Source: Myxococcales bacterium
GTDB lineage: Bacteria; Myxococcota_A; Polyangia; Haliangiales; Haliangiaceae
Reading direction: 5' to 3'
Assembly (NCBI GenBank): GCA_016716835.1
Contig: JADJUW010000001.1
Location: 1,446,001 to 1,510,000, forward strand
Length of the DNA stretch: 64,000 nucleotides
Positions 40,525-52,611 of this stretch are shown piece after piece. The translations under genes were made by a program, and so were the position numbers. How positions within the stretch are numbered: position 1 is the stretch's first letter; every line of letters begins with the position of its first letter. The notes below the pieces were generated by a model. The model was not told where the DNA came from. It made no database searches and worked only from the letters and a program-made list of their open reading frames with translations.

Positions 40525-42240
40525 ATGTCTATTAAGTCGCGCCAACGCGCTAATTCTATTTTTGTTTACCTCATCTTTGGCATCCTGATCGTGGTGTTCA
40601 TCATCAGCTTCGGGCCGCAATCAATTGCGACCGGCCAGGGCTGCAGCGGCACCCAGCAGGTGGGTCGCATTAACGGCCAAGACCTAAGCATGAACGACTG
40701 GCGTTTCGCTTGGGGGCTGACCGATGGCCAAGGACGCGCGCGCAACGCGATGGCGAACTTGGTGCGCCGCGAATTGCTCGCGGACCTCGCCGACGAACGC
40801 GGCTATCGCGTCAACGACGCGGCCGCTGATGCCAGCATTGCGGCCGGCCAACTCTATTTCGGTGGCGCGCTCGTGTCGGGCCAGGTGGCGCTCGTCGACG
40901 GCGCCGGCGGCAAGCATTTTTCATATGAAGCGCTTACGCGCATTGCCGAAAACTTCGGCGGCATCGGCAACTATCGTAGCCAACAAAAGCGTGAACTCCT
41001 CGCGCATATTGCCGACGCCGAGCTGCAGTTTGGCATGGTCGCCATGGACGAAGCCCGCGCGCTCTACACCGCGCAAAATAGCTACGTAAACCTCGACTAC
41101 GTTCGCTTCCGCGCGGCCGAGTATGGCGCGGCGCTGACCCTCACCGAGGCGGATCTCGCGCGCTTTATGGCGACCCACGAAGCCCGCGTCAAAGAGGCGT
41201 ACGAAGCCCGCAAGGCGTCGTTTACCGCGACACCTGCCATGAAAAAAATTCGCGAGCTGCGCGTCGCCAAGGGCGGGGACGCGGCGGCCAGCAAGGCGCA
41301 GATCGACGCCGCTCGCGCGTCGGTTGTTGCCAAACAAAAAACCTTCGCGCAGGTCGTCGCCGCCGTCGCCGTCGATGCCGCCGCCAAGGCGGCAGGTGGC
41401 AGCTTAGGCTGGCGCGAGGTGGCCACGCCCATGCTGGCCACCGATGCGCTTAATGCCGCGGTCGCCACGCTTGGCCCCGGCGACGTTTCTGAAATCTTTG
41501 AGGACGCCGAGGCCTACTACGTCATCACCGTCGAAGCCGCGCGCAATGGCGACCTTTCGTTTGAACAGGTGAAGGGCGAACTCGCCGAAGAAATCGCGCG
41601 CCAAGTCTGGGGCCAGGAGGCCGCGCGCAAGGCGGCGATCGAGGCCGCGACGGCAATCGCGGGCGGCAAAGCGATCGACGTGCTGTTTGCGAAGAAAGAA
41701 CCCTTGATGGGCCGCACCGAGTTCGACCTGGGGCTGACGCTCGCGCAATCCGCAACGGTGTTAACACCAGCCGATCAACCGGCCCCAGCGGCCGCCACCG
41801 CCGCCGACCCCATGCGGCCAGTGACGGAGACGCTGCCGTCGTTGCACACCCCTGTCGTACCGGTGCTTGATTCGCAAGTCATGATCAAGCGCTCCGGCAA
41901 GGGCCTCGAAGGCTTTGGCGCGTCGCAGGCGTTGGCAAGGGCGGCCTTTGCCGACCTCACGCCTGGTACGGCGGCGGCCAAGGTCTTCGCCGCGGACGAC
42001 GACTTTGTCGTGGTGCGCCTCATCGGGCGTTCCACGGTGGAAGAGACCGCGTTGGCCGCCAATGCCGAAACCCTCGCCAGCAGCATTGCCGATGAGCGCG
42101 GCCGCCAACAAGCCTCGACCCTGCTGCGCGAACGCTGTGAGCAGGCGACCGCGGCGCGCGACATCTCCGTCAACAACCAAATGTTGCAAGACGACACCAC
42201 GGAAACCCTGCCGCCGTTTTCGCCCTGCGACTATTTTTAG
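40525..42240 (+). CDS. PpiD/SurA-like membrane-anchored peptidyl-prolyl isomerase
   Basis: The product is 571 residues from ATG 40525. One N-terminal membrane anchor (IFVYLIFGILIVVFIISFG) precedes a SurA_N-like helical domain (RINGQDLSMNDWRFA, NLVRRELLADLADERGY). A central parvulin-like domain follows at about 230-340 (KTFAQVVAAVAVDAAAK, GSLGWREVATPMLATDALN, VSEIFEDAEAYYVITVEAA). The C-terminal part could be a second, weaker parvulin repeat. PpiD proteins assist folding of secreted and outer-membrane proteins near the translocon. It is divergent from mreB. Confidence 0.82.
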   Translation: MSIKSRQRANSIFVYLIFGILIVVFIISFGPQSIATGQGCSGTQQVGRINGQDLSMNDWRFAWGLTDGQGRARNAMANLVRRELLADLADERGYRVNDAAADASIAAGQLYFGGALVSGQVALVDGAGGKHFSYEALTRIAENFGGIGNYRSQQKRELLAHIADAELQFGMVAMDEARALYTAQNSYVNLDYVRFRAAEYGAALTLTEADLARFMATHEARVKEAYEARKASFTATPAMKKIRELRVAKGGDAAASKAQIDAARASVVAKQKTFAQVVAAVAVDAAAKAAGGSLGWREVATPMLATDALNAAVATLGPGDVSEIFEDAEAYYVITVEAARNGDLSFEQVKGELAEEIARQVWGQEAARKAAIEAATAIAGGKAIDVLFAKKEPLMGRTEFDLGLTLAQSATVLTPADQPAPAAATAADPMRPVTETLPSLHTPVVPVLDSQVMIKRSGKGLEGFGASQALARAAFADLTPGTAAAKVFAADDDFVVVRLIGRSTVEETALAANAETLASSIADERGRQQASTLLRERCEQATAARDISVNNQMLQDDTTETLPPFSPCDYF

Positions 42241-42264
42241 CCCCTGGCCCCGGAGAACAGAACG

Positions 42265-42282
42265 CGGACACGCTAGTGTCCG
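42265..42282. other. Perfect 7-bp stem-loop
   Basis: CGGACAC-GCTA-GTGTCCG lies 25 nt after the PpiD-like stop. There is no T-run, so it may be a Rho-dependent 3' stabilising hairpin or an operator for the next gene. Confidence 0.45.
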
Positions 42283-42459
42283 AATGCTGGAATCGTAAGC
42301 TTGTGTTTCGTGAGAGCCAGGCCACGCCAACCCATGGACGCGCGATGCGGCAGGCGAAGCCGTACACCGGGCGATTATTGTCTCCGGTCCCACTCAATGC
42401 GGTTCTGTTTGGTTGATCTTGTCGGCACGCGCGACATAGCCTTGCGCGCGGAGGATTCT

Positions 42460-43392
42460 ATGTATCAAGGTTCAACCTTTAGGCGCGCTATTTCAATTTC
42501 CCTGGCCACGTTGGCATGTCTGGCGCTTGCGCTGTCCGGGTGTGCCAAACCAAACGCGGGTGCCGGCGTCACGCGCATTACGCTGACCGGCGCCGACCTC
42601 GAAGCGCACGGCCAGCTCGTCAAAGACGGCGACGCGGCGTTTGCGCTGCGCGCCGATCGCGCCCAACTGGAGCTGGCCATCGCCAAGTACACCGAGGCCG
42701 TTGCCAAAAAAGACGACGACTACCAAACTTATGAAAAGTTGGCGCGCGCGCTCTATTTGCTCGCGGATGGCCACCTGTTCTTTGAGCGCGCCACCAAAGA
42801 AACCGAATTTCTCGCCACCTACGAGCGCGGCTATGGCGCCGCCTTGCGCGGCTTGCAAGCGCTCTCGCCGGACGTCGAGAAGAAGATGCGCCTAGGCATC
42901 GACGTCGGCGATACCGCCACAGCGGTCGGCAAAGACGGCGTCGGCCTGATGTACTGGTACGCCACCAACCTCGGCAAGTGGGCCAATGCGCACGACGACA
43001 TTTCGGTGGTGCTGAAATATAAAGACCGCGTGGTGAAGCTCATGACCCGCGTCACCGACCTCGACAACAGCTTTTTTTACGGCGCGCCCGATCGTTACTG
43101 GGGCGCGTTCTACGCCATCGCGCCGGCGTTTGCGGGCGGCGATCTGGACAAGTCGTACAAGCACTTCCAGGCGTCGCTCAAGGCCGCGCCAACCTACCCT
43201 GCGACGTACACGCTGATTGCGGAAAACTACGCCACCAAGAAGCTCGACGAAGCCCTGTTTAAAGAGCTGGTGCAAAAAGTGCTCGACTTCCCCGCCGACG
43301 TCATGCCGGGCATGGAAGCCGAAACCGCCGTTGAAAAAAAGAAGGCCGAGCAGCTGCGCAAGCGCTACGAGTCCGGCGACATCATTTTTTAA
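42460..43392 (+). CDS. TatT-family (TRAP T-component) TPR lipoprotein
   Basis: From ATG 42460 (GGAGG 5 nt upstream) the protein has 310 residues. The lipoprotein signal ends in lipobox ALSGC. The rest is alpha-helical with TPR-like repeats: LELAIAKYTEAVAKKDDDYQ, ALYLLADGHLFFERATKE, GVGLMYWYATNLGKWANAHD, DNSFFYGAPDRYWGAFYAIA, YPATYTLIAENYATKKLDE. The MYWYATNLGKW and RYWGAF blocks are typical of TatT, periplasmic trimeric lipoproteins associated with TRAP transporters. No TRAP transporter genes adjoin it, so its partner here is unknown. Confidence 0.8.
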   Translation: MYQGSTFRRAISISLATLACLALALSGCAKPNAGAGVTRITLTGADLEAHGQLVKDGDAAFALRADRAQLELAIAKYTEAVAKKDDDYQTYEKLARALYLLADGHLFFERATKETEFLATYERGYGAALRGLQALSPDVEKKMRLGIDVGDTATAVGKDGVGLMYWYATNLGKWANAHDDISVVLKYKDRVVKLMTRVTDLDNSFFYGAPDRYWGAFYAIAPAFAGGDLDKSYKHFQASLKAAPTYPATYTLIAENYATKKLDEALFKELVQKVLDFPADVMPGMEAETAVEKKKAEQLRKRYESGDIIF

Positions 43393-43467
43393 CGCCGCCG
43401 CGATAGGCCAGTAGCGGCGCACAGCGCCCAAAAGCCGGCCAGCGTCGATCTGTCTCGCCAAGATCGA

Positions 43468-43495
43468 TTGACAGGGCCCAGACCGTGGTTAGTTT
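43468..43495 (+). promoter_or_regulatory. Possible sigma70-type promoter for clpB
   Basis: A perfect TTGACA (43468-43473) is followed after 16 bp by TAGTTT (43490-43495), ending 7 nt before the clpB ATG at 43503. It also forms CTGTC...GACAG dyad symmetry with 43450-43454. No heat-shock-type -35/-10 match is evident. Confidence 0.35.
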
Positions 43496-43502
43496 GACAC
43501 AC

Positions 43503-46123
<2,621 letters not shown>

Positions 46124-46127
<4 letters not shown>

Positions 46128-46936
46128 CAATTTCTTTTGACCCCCGGATAGACTACTACAAGGCACTCGGGGTCAGCCCATCGGCCACGGCCGACGAAAT
46201 TAAAAAGGCGTATCGCAAGCTGGCCAAGGAGTTCCATCCCGATGCCACGGGCGGCGACAAGCGCAAAGAGTCGCGCTTCAAAGACGTCTCCGCAGCGTGG
46301 GAAGTCTTGTCCGACGCCAAACAGCGCGCGCAGTACGATCAAATTCGCGCCGGTGGCGGCCGTGATCCGTTCGGTGGCGGTGCACGGCGCTCACCGGGTG
46401 GCGCCGGCGCGGGTGTCGATATTGGCGATCTGTTTGCGTCCATGTTCGGCGGCGCGGCGTCGAGCGGCGGCAGCACCCGGCGGACGACGGGACGACGGTC
46501 GGATATGCACATAGATCCACCCAACTGGCCGTTTGGACAGGAGGATGAATCGACTTCGTATAGCACAGGACGCGCAAGCGCACCGCGTCAAACCAAGGCC
46601 GTCGATGGCAGCATGCTGCGTGTGGAGGGCAACGACGTGCACAGCGACGTGCGGATTCGCTTTGATAAGGCGCTGCTCGGCTGCAATGCCGACATCCCAA
46701 CGCTGGAAAGCCGCGTCACGGTCAAGATCCCACCTGGCACATCGAGCGGGAAAAAACTGCGGCTGCGGGGCAAAGGAATGGCCGATGCACGTGGCCAAAC
46801 AGGCGATCATTACGTCACAATTCACATAGATGTACCGGCCAAGCTCGACGAAGAAGGCAACCGCCTTTTGGAGCAGTTGACGCGCCACCTTGCGGGCGCC
46901 AAAGCTAAAGGACCGACTACCAAAGGCGAACCATGA
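46124..46936 (+). CDS. CbpA-like J-domain co-chaperone
   Basis: This 270-residue protein has an N-terminal J-domain (DYYKALGVSPSATADEIKKA; HPD at 38-40 in KEFHPDATGG). A Gly-rich linker of about 70 residues follows. A C-terminal DnaJ-type substrate domain completes it (DVRIRFDKALLGCNADIPTL, VTVKIPPGTSSGKKLRLRGK, GDHYVTIHIDVPAKL). The zinc finger of DnaJ is absent and only the second C-terminal beta domain is complete, as in short CbpA/DnaJ relatives. It overlaps clpB upstream and lon downstream by 4 nt each and should help DnaK and ClpB. Confidence 0.9.
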
Positions 46937-49425
46937 CCAAAGCGAACCAAACTGGCCAATACCCGGTCCTCCCCCTGCGCACGGAAGTGCATCTCCCGGG
47001 GACCGTCGCGCCCCTCGAAATCGGCCGCGAGGCCTCAATTCGCGCCATTGAATCGGCGTCCAAGGACGACGGTTTTATCGTCGTCATTCCGCAAAAAAAT
47101 CCATCGGTGCGCGAGCCCGGCGCTAAGGACCTGCTCGACATCGGCGTGCGCGCGCATGTGGTTCAAGTGCTCCGCCACGGCCCCAACCGCCTCACGGCCA
47201 TTGTTAAGTTTCAAGATCGGGTGCGCATTGAAAACGTCGTCGCCGGCGAGCCGTTCTTGGTCGCCGATGTGTCGGTGCCGGCCATCACCTCCAGCCTGCC
47301 TGAAGCCGAGCTTGCCAAGTTGGCGGCCAGCGCGCGCGCCCACCTCGTGGTGATTTCCACCGACGAAGCCGAAGCCAAAGGCGAGAAGCGCGAAGGCAAG
47401 GAAGAGCGCAGCAGCGAAAAATCGGACAAGGGAGAGAAGAAGGAAAGCAAGGAGCCGCGGCTGGGCAAGCTCGACCCGGCCTCCATCGCGGCGCTGACAG
47501 ACGCTAGCGAAATCGCCGACCTCGCCAGCCAATTTGTTGAGCTCGAGCGCGATGATCAAACGTTTTTACTGTGCGAACTAGACCCCGCGTTGCGCTTGCA
47601 AAAGCTGCTGCCGGAATTTGAGCGCCGCGCCACCGTGCTGCGCATCAAGGCCGACCTCGGCGCCGAGCTGGAAGGCGAAATCGCCAAGACGCAGCGCGAG
47701 CGCGTGCTGCGCGACCGCGCGCGGCAAATTCAGGAAGAACTCGGCGAGGCCGATGACAACGCCGAAATCGACGAATTGCGCAAGCGCGTCGACGACTCCA
47801 AGATGTCGCCAGAGGCGCGCGCCGCCGCCCGCAAGCAGCTCTCGCGCATGTCGATGATGCCGAGCGCGTCGCCGGAATACAACATCGCCAACACCTACGT
47901 CGAGACCTTGCTCGACATCCCATGGGGCACCTATACCGACGATCGCATCGACGTGCCGGCCGCCCGCGCGCTGCTCGAAGTCGAGCACTCGGGCCTCGAC
48001 AAGGTTAAAAAACGCATCCTCGAGTTCATCGCGGTGCGCAAGCTCAAGCCCGACAAGCAAGGCCCAATCTTGCTGCTCGCGGGCCCGCCTGGCGTCGGCA
48101 AGACCTCGCTTGGCCGCTCGATCGCCACGGCGCTGGGCCGCAAGTATGTGCGCATCTCGCTCGGCGGCGTGCGTGACGAAGCCGAAGTCCGCGGCCATCG
48201 CCGCACCTATATTGGCGCCCTGCCCGGCCGCATTGTCGCGGGCCTTAAAAAGGCTGGCTCGATGAATCCGGTGTTCGTGCTCGACGAAATCGACAAGATG
48301 TCGTCGGATATGCGCGGCGATCCATCGTCGGCCATGCTCGAAGTGCTCGACCCCGAGCAAAACGGCGAGTTCGTCGATCACTACGTCGAAGTGCCTGTCG
48401 ACCTGTCGCGGGTGATGTTTTTGGCGACGGCGAACAATCTCGAATCCATTCCAGGGCCGCTGTTTGACCGCATGGAGCTGGTCGAACTCGCGGGCTACAC
48501 GTCGCTCGAGAAACTCGCGATTGCCAAGAACCACCTAGTCGCCAAACAGATTGGCGAACATGGCTTAGACAACGGCCGGGTCGCATTTCCCGATGAGTCC
48601 TTGCTCGAAATTATTCACGGCTATACTCGCGAAGCCGGCGTGCGCAATCTCGAGCGCGAGCTTGCGAGCGTGTGCCGCTCGGCAGCCGTCGATATTGCAA
48701 GCGATAAAACGGACGCGGTAACCGTCGATCACGAACGCATTGAGCGCGCGCTTGGGCCGGTCAAGTACACCAAGGACAGCATTCTCTTGGCGCCCGAAGT
48801 TGGCCGCGTCATGGGCCTGGCGTGGACCCCAGTTGGCGGCGAAGTGCTGCCAATCGAGGCTCGCATCTACAAGGGCAAGGGCGAGCTTCGCCTTACCGGC
48901 CAGCTGGGCGACGTCATGAAGGAATCGGCCACCGCGGCGGTGTCATGGGTGCGCAGCAACTCGGTGCGCCTTGGCATCGATCACGACCAAATCCTCGCCT
49001 CGGATATTCATATTCACTTGCCGCAGGGCGGGATTAAGAAGGATGGCCCTTCGGCGGGCGTCGCGCTTACCTGCGCCGTGGTCTCGGTGCTCACCAAGCG
49101 CCCGATTCGCCACGACATTGCGCTCACGGGGGAAATCGACCTCCGCGGCCGCGTCATGCCGGTTGGCGGCATTAAAGAAAAGCTGCTCGGCGCCCACCGC
49201 GCCGGCTGCAAGATCGTGCTGCTGCCCGAGAAAAATCGCAACGACACGCTCGACCTGCCGGCCGAAGTCACCACCACCATGGAAATTCGTTTCATCAGCA
49301 AGGTCGATGAGGCGCTAGCCTTAGTGCTCGGCGATGCGCCGGCGACGACCGCGACCAGTGGCGGCATGATTCCGCCGCCGGTGACCACGCCCAAGGCTTC
49401 GACCCAGGGTCTGCCTACGTCGTAG
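46933..49425 (+). CDS. lon: Lon ATP-dependent protease
   Basis: This AAA+ serine protease of 830 residues degrades misfolded and regulatory proteins. The N-domain (YPVLPLRTEVHLPGTVAPLE) carries an unusual charged insertion at about residues 140-175 rich in Lys, Glu and Ser. The ATPase has Walker A AGPPGVGKTSLGRSIA, the Lon block RISLGGVRDEAEVRGHRRTY, and Walker B NPVFVLDEIDKMSSD. The protease domain has the catalytic Ser in KKDGPSAGVALTCAV and the Lys in GGIKEKLLGAHRAGC. It is third in clpB-J-lon; its 3' end overlaps the convergent dehydrogenase gene by 11 bp. Confidence 0.97.
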   Translation: MTKANQTGQYPVLPLRTEVHLPGTVAPLEIGREASIRAIESASKDDGFIVVIPQKNPSVREPGAKDLLDIGVRAHVVQVLRHGPNRLTAIVKFQDRVRIENVVAGEPFLVADVSVPAITSSLPEAELAKLAASARAHLVVISTDEAEAKGEKREGKEERSSEKSDKGEKKESKEPRLGKLDPASIAALTDASEIADLASQFVELERDDQTFLLCELDPALRLQKLLPEFERRATVLRIKADLGAELEGEIAKTQRERVLRDRARQIQEELGEADDNAEIDELRKRVDDSKMSPEARAAARKQLSRMSMMPSASPEYNIANTYVETLLDIPWGTYTDDRIDVPAARALLEVEHSGLDKVKKRILEFIAVRKLKPDKQGPILLLAGPPGVGKTSLGRSIATALGRKYVRISLGGVRDEAEVRGHRRTYIGALPGRIVAGLKKAGSMNPVFVLDEIDKMSSDMRGDPSSAMLEVLDPEQNGEFVDHYVEVPVDLSRVMFLATANNLESIPGPLFDRMELVELAGYTSLEKLAIAKNHLVAKQIGEHGLDNGRVAFPDESLLEIIHGYTREAGVRNLERELASVCRSAAVDIASDKTDAVTVDHERIERALGPVKYTKDSILLAPEVGRVMGLAWTPVGGEVLPIEARIYKGKGELRLTGQLGDVMKESATAAVSWVRSNSVRLGIDHDQILASDIHIHLPQGGIKKDGPSAGVALTCAVVSVLTKRPIRHDIALTGEIDLRGRVMPVGGIKEKLLGAHRAGCKIVLLPEKNRNDTLDLPAEVTTTMEIRFISKVDEALALVLGDAPATTATSGGMIPPPVTTPKASTQGLPTS

Positions 49426-50650
49426 GCTGCGGCGCCGCAGGCTGCGGCATCCGATAGCTCATCTGATAAATCGTGCCATCAAGCGAGAGGATGAGCAGCT
49501 CGCCAGTCGATGACTTTCCGAAGGCGACGATGTTGGCCGGCACCGTTGCCTGCGAAGCGAGCCACCCACTCCAGTCCAAATGGTGCCATCGTGGCCACTT
49601 GCTATCCCACGTCAAGCTTCGCAGCAACGGCTTGCAGAAATCGGCGTAAAAAAAGATTGGATGGCCGCCACCATGGCTGGGATAGTAACGCGACGTGAAC
49701 GCGACGCCGCCCGACACCGAACACCCTTCCGCATGCGAATAGTCTGTTAACGGCGCAACAAACCCAGATAGGTCGCATTGCGGCGTCAGAAAGCAGTGGC
49801 GGCCCTCGGCGATGTTCCAGCCAAAATTGGCGCCTTGAAGGCTCTCATGCGCAACGGCATAAATGCTCTCGTAGCGATTCTGCCCGACGTCAGCGATAAA
49901 CCACATCTGGGTGCCCGGATCGAAATCAAAGCGCCACGGATTGCGCAGGCCGCGGGCGACTATAGCGGGCGCGGCGATCGGGCCATCGACATCGAGACGC
50001 AGCAGCTTGCCGAGTAAGCTAGCCGAATTCTGAGCATTGCCGTGAGGATCGCCAGCAGCGCCACCATCTCCGGTGCCAACGTACAAGTCTCCTTCAGGTC
50101 CAAATACAAGGTGCCCGCCATTGTGGTTCTCGTAGGGTTGTTCGATGGAGAGCAGTTCGCGTTTTGAGGCGAGATCGATGGCTGTGGCGTCGCGATTGGC
50201 GGTTAGTTCCCACACCTTGGTCGCGCCCTCAAGATCGGTGAAGTTTACGTACAACTTGCGATTTTTGGCGAATTTCGGATGCAGCGCCAAGCCCAGTAGC
50301 CCTTGCTCCGTGCCCTTGCTGACCAGCGCGGTAAGATCGAGCACCGGCTTTGCGGCGAGCCGCGGCGATTCGCCAACCGCGAGGCGAAGCAGCCCACCTT
50401 TTTCAACGATGAGGTAGCCGTGCTTATAAGTTGGCAGCGCGATGACCGCCACGGGCTGCGAGAGACCGCCTAGCAGTGGCACCAAATGAATTGTTTGGAT
50501 ACTGCTGGCGAGCGGCTCTTCAGGGGCCAGCAGGGGCGGTGGTTGTGGCACGGTCACCGGCGTCGCATCTGCTGCTGTGCGCGCGGGCTCGGTTGATGAG
50601 GATCTACAGGCCGCGCCGGCCAAGCCTACGATCATTACAATTCGAATCAT
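49415..50650 (-). CDS. PQQ-type glucose/sorbosone dehydrogenase lipoprotein
   Basis: The 411-residue product has a short signal with lipobox LAGAAC. A six-bladed beta-propeller of the soluble GDH/sorbosone-dehydrogenase family follows: GLLGLALHPKFAKNRKLYVN, ENHNGGHLVFGPEGDLYVGT, GDGGAAGDPHGNAQNSASLL, GLRNPWRFDFDPGTQMWFIA, DVGQNRYESIYAV. The His in NHNGGHL and the Arg-Asn in LRNPWR are the usual PQQ/active-site residues. It should oxidise aldose-type substrates outside the cytoplasm if PQQ is available; the substrate is unknown. It follows the isocitrate dehydrogenase gene by 3 bp. Confidence 0.88.
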   Translation of the reverse strand: MIRIVMIVGLAGAACRSSSTEPARTAADATPVTVPQPPPLLAPEEPLASSIQTIHLVPLLGGLSQPVAVIALPTYKHGYLIVEKGGLLRLAVGESPRLAAKPVLDLTALVSKGTEQGLLGLALHPKFAKNRKLYVNFTDLEGATKVWELTANRDATAIDLASKRELLSIEQPYENHNGGHLVFGPEGDLYVGTGDGGAAGDPHGNAQNSASLLGKLLRLDVDGPIAAPAIVARGLRNPWRFDFDPGTQMWFIADVGQNRYESIYAVAHESLQGANFGWNIAEGRHCFLTPQCDLSGFVAPLTDYSHAEGCSVSGGVAFTSRYYPSHGGGHPIFFYADFCKPLLRSLTWDSKWPRWHHLDWSGWLASQATVPANIVAFGKSSTGELLILSLDGTIYQMSYRMPQPAAPQPTT

Positions 50651-50653
50651 TGG

Positions 50654-51676
50654 TTACTCCATGTAGCGGATGACGCCGTCGGTAAATTGCACGGTGTTGG
50701 CCTTTCCGCCGAGGTCCGCGGTGCGCGTGGCATCGTCGCCCAGCGCGCGGAGCAGGCCGCGCTTCATGCGCGCGGCGGCCGCGGTCTGGCCCACGTGCTC
50801 AAGCAGCATCACTGCGGACATCGCAAGGCCCGTGGGGTTGGCAATACCCTTGCCGACGATATCGGGCGCGGTGCCGTGGACAGCCTCGAACATGGCGCAG
50901 CCGCCATCGCCGATGTTGGCAGCCGGCGCGACGCCAAGGCCGCCGATGAGCCCAGCGGTCAGGTCTGACAAGATATCGCCAAAGAGGTTCATGGTGACGA
51001 TCATGTCAAACCGCTCGGGCTGGGTCACGAGCTTCATCGCGGTGGCGTCGACGATCATGTCGTCAAAGACAATATCTGCAAAGTCCTTAGCGACCTCGCG
51101 GCCGGTGTCTAGAAAAAGCCCATTGGAGAGCTTCATGATATTTGCTTTGTGCACCAAGGTGATTTTTTTGCGGCCGTGGCGGCGGGCGTAGTCAAATGCG
51201 TAACGGATGACGCGCTCCGAGGCGAACTTGGTGATGATCGCAATCGATTCGGCGGCGGTGCGGCGCGCGTCGACGTAGTGCTCAATGCCGGCGTACAAAT
51301 CTTCGGTGTTTTCGCGCACCAGCACGATGTCGATACCGGAAAAGCGCGACGGCACGCCTGGAATAGACAACGCTGGCCGCACGTTGGCGAAGAGATCAAA
51401 ATGCTGCCGCAAGGTCACATTGACCGAGCGGTAGCCGCCGCCAATCGGCGTCGCGAGCGGGCCCTTGAGCGCAAGCTGGTGCTGCTTAATGGAGTCGAGC
51501 GTCGCCTGGGGCAAGGGGTCGCCTACTTGCTCGACTGCGGTCGTGCCGGCCAATTGCCTATCCCACGCAACGCTGCCCCCGGCGGCGTCGATCATCTTGA
51601 GGGTAGCCGCCGCAATTTCCGGGCCGATGCCATTGCCTTCGATCAGCGTAACCGTTGGTTTTTCGGGGTAATTCAC
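50654..51676 (-). CDS. NAD-type isocitrate dehydrogenase (isocitrate/isopropylmalate family)
   Basis: The 340-residue protein from GTG 51676 (read VNYPEKPTVTLIEGNGIGPE) is a beta-decarboxylating dehydrogenase. FDLFANVRPALSIPG, VRENTEDLYAGIEHYVD, MNLFGDILSDLTAGLIGGLG and MFEAVHGTAPDIVGKGIANP are conserved family blocks. The ENTEDLYAGIEH and NVRPA forms match homo-isocitrate/NAD-isocitrate dehydrogenases rather than LeuB. It would convert isocitrate to 2-oxoglutarate in the TCA cycle. The upstream in-frame ATG at 51790 would overlap the divergent methyltransferase gene, so I prefer the GTG. Confidence 0.85.
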   Translation of the reverse strand: MNYPEKPTVTLIEGNGIGPEIAAATLKMIDAAGGSVAWDRQLAGTTAVEQVGDPLPQATLDSIKQHQLALKGPLATPIGGGYRSVNVTLRQHFDLFANVRPALSIPGVPSRFSGIDIVLVRENTEDLYAGIEHYVDARRTAAESIAIITKFASERVIRYAFDYARRHGRKKITLVHKANIMKLSNGLFLDTGREVAKDFADIVFDDMIVDATAMKLVTQPERFDMIVTMNLFGDILSDLTAGLIGGLGVAPAANIGDGGCAMFEAVHGTAPDIVGKGIANPTGLAMSAVMLLEHVGQTAAAARMKRGLLRALGDDATRTADLGGKANTVQFTDGVIRYME

Positions 51677-51729
51677 TCGCGCACCATAGCGCACGCCCCC
51701 ACGTATTGGCACGCAAACGCCGCAAACTA

Positions 51730-52611
51730 ATGTATACGCCGCAGATGCGAGCACGCGTTGGCAAGCCAGATTTGGCCGCGGAAATTCCACCCGAGTTTCC
51801 GCGGCCCTTGTTGCAAGATTTGCACTTGCTGACCCGCGAGGGGCACCTCAACGCGGACGCGCGGCGCAAGCTCAAGCAGATCCAGCACTTGATCGGCCTG
51901 CTCCGCCCAGCCTTGACCGACCTGCTGCAGCGCCACGCAGCGCCGACGGTCGTGGATTGCGGCGCAGGCAAGAGCTACCTCGGCTTTCTGCTCTATGCCG
52001 CGGTGCTCGCGCCGGCGGCCAAGGGCAGCTTGCTATCGATTGAGTCGCGCCCCGAGCTGTCCACCGCCGCACGCGAACGCGCCAATACCTACGGCTTTGA
52101 CCGCTTCACCTCGGTGGCCGCCACCATCGCGCAGGCCGGCGCGGCCCTGCCCGAGCGCGTGCAGCTCGTTACCGCGCTGCATGCCTGCGATACCGCCACC
52201 GACGACGCGCTGGTCTTGGCGCTGCAAAAGCGCGCCGACTACATTGCGGTGGTGCCATGCTGCCAGGCCGAGGTCGCGCAGCTCCTAAAAACCGCCAAGG
52301 CCACGCCCGCGATGGCTTCGCTGGCAGACCACGCCTGGCACCGCCGCGAATTCGGCTCGCATCTGACGAATGTAATTCGCGCGTTGGTGCTCGAAGCAAA
52401 CGGCTATCAAGTGACGGTCACCGAGCTCGCGGGGTGGGAGCATTCGCTAAAGAATGAGCTCATCTTGGCCAAGCGCGTGCAAGGCCACAACGCCAAGGCG
52501 GCCGCGCAGCTACGCGAACTCCTCACCGCGACCGGCGTCGAGCCGGCGCTGGTGCGCGCACTGCCGCCGCCTCAAGCTCCGCCTGCGCCTCAGGCCGCGC
52601 CCATCGTCTGA
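51730..52611 (+). CDS. Class I SAM-dependent methyltransferase
   Basis: The 293-residue product from ATG 51730 starts with a helical region (PPEFPRPLLQDLHLLTREGH, ARRKLKQIQHLIGLLRPAL). A Rossmann methyltransferase domain follows: motif I VVDCGAGKSYLGFLLYAAVL, SLLSIESRPELSTAARERAN, VTALHACDTATDDALVLALQ, and a CC pair in YIAVVPCCQAEVAQLL. The ALHACD and VPCCQ blocks are shared with a widespread family of predicted RNA-type methyltransferases. The target is unknown. It converges with the ABC exporter gene, overlapping by 22 bp. Confidence 0.82.
   Translation: MYTPQMRARVGKPDLAAEIPPEFPRPLLQDLHLLTREGHLNADARRKLKQIQHLIGLLRPALTDLLQRHAAPTVVDCGAGKSYLGFLLYAAVLAPAAKGSLLSIESRPELSTAARERANTYGFDRFTSVAATIAQAGAALPERVQLVTALHACDTATDDALVLALQKRADYIAVVPCCQAEVAQLLKTAKATPAMASLADHAWHRREFGSHLTNVIRALVLEANGYQVTVTELAGWEHSLKNELILAKRVQGHNAKAAAQLRELLTATGVEPALVRALPPPQAPPAPQAAPIV

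Noticed and set aside
43393..43420. Terminator after the TatT gene
   Set aside because: CGCCGC/GCGGCG can form a 6-bp stem with a 12-nt loop, but no T-run follows and GC-rich DNA gives such stems often.
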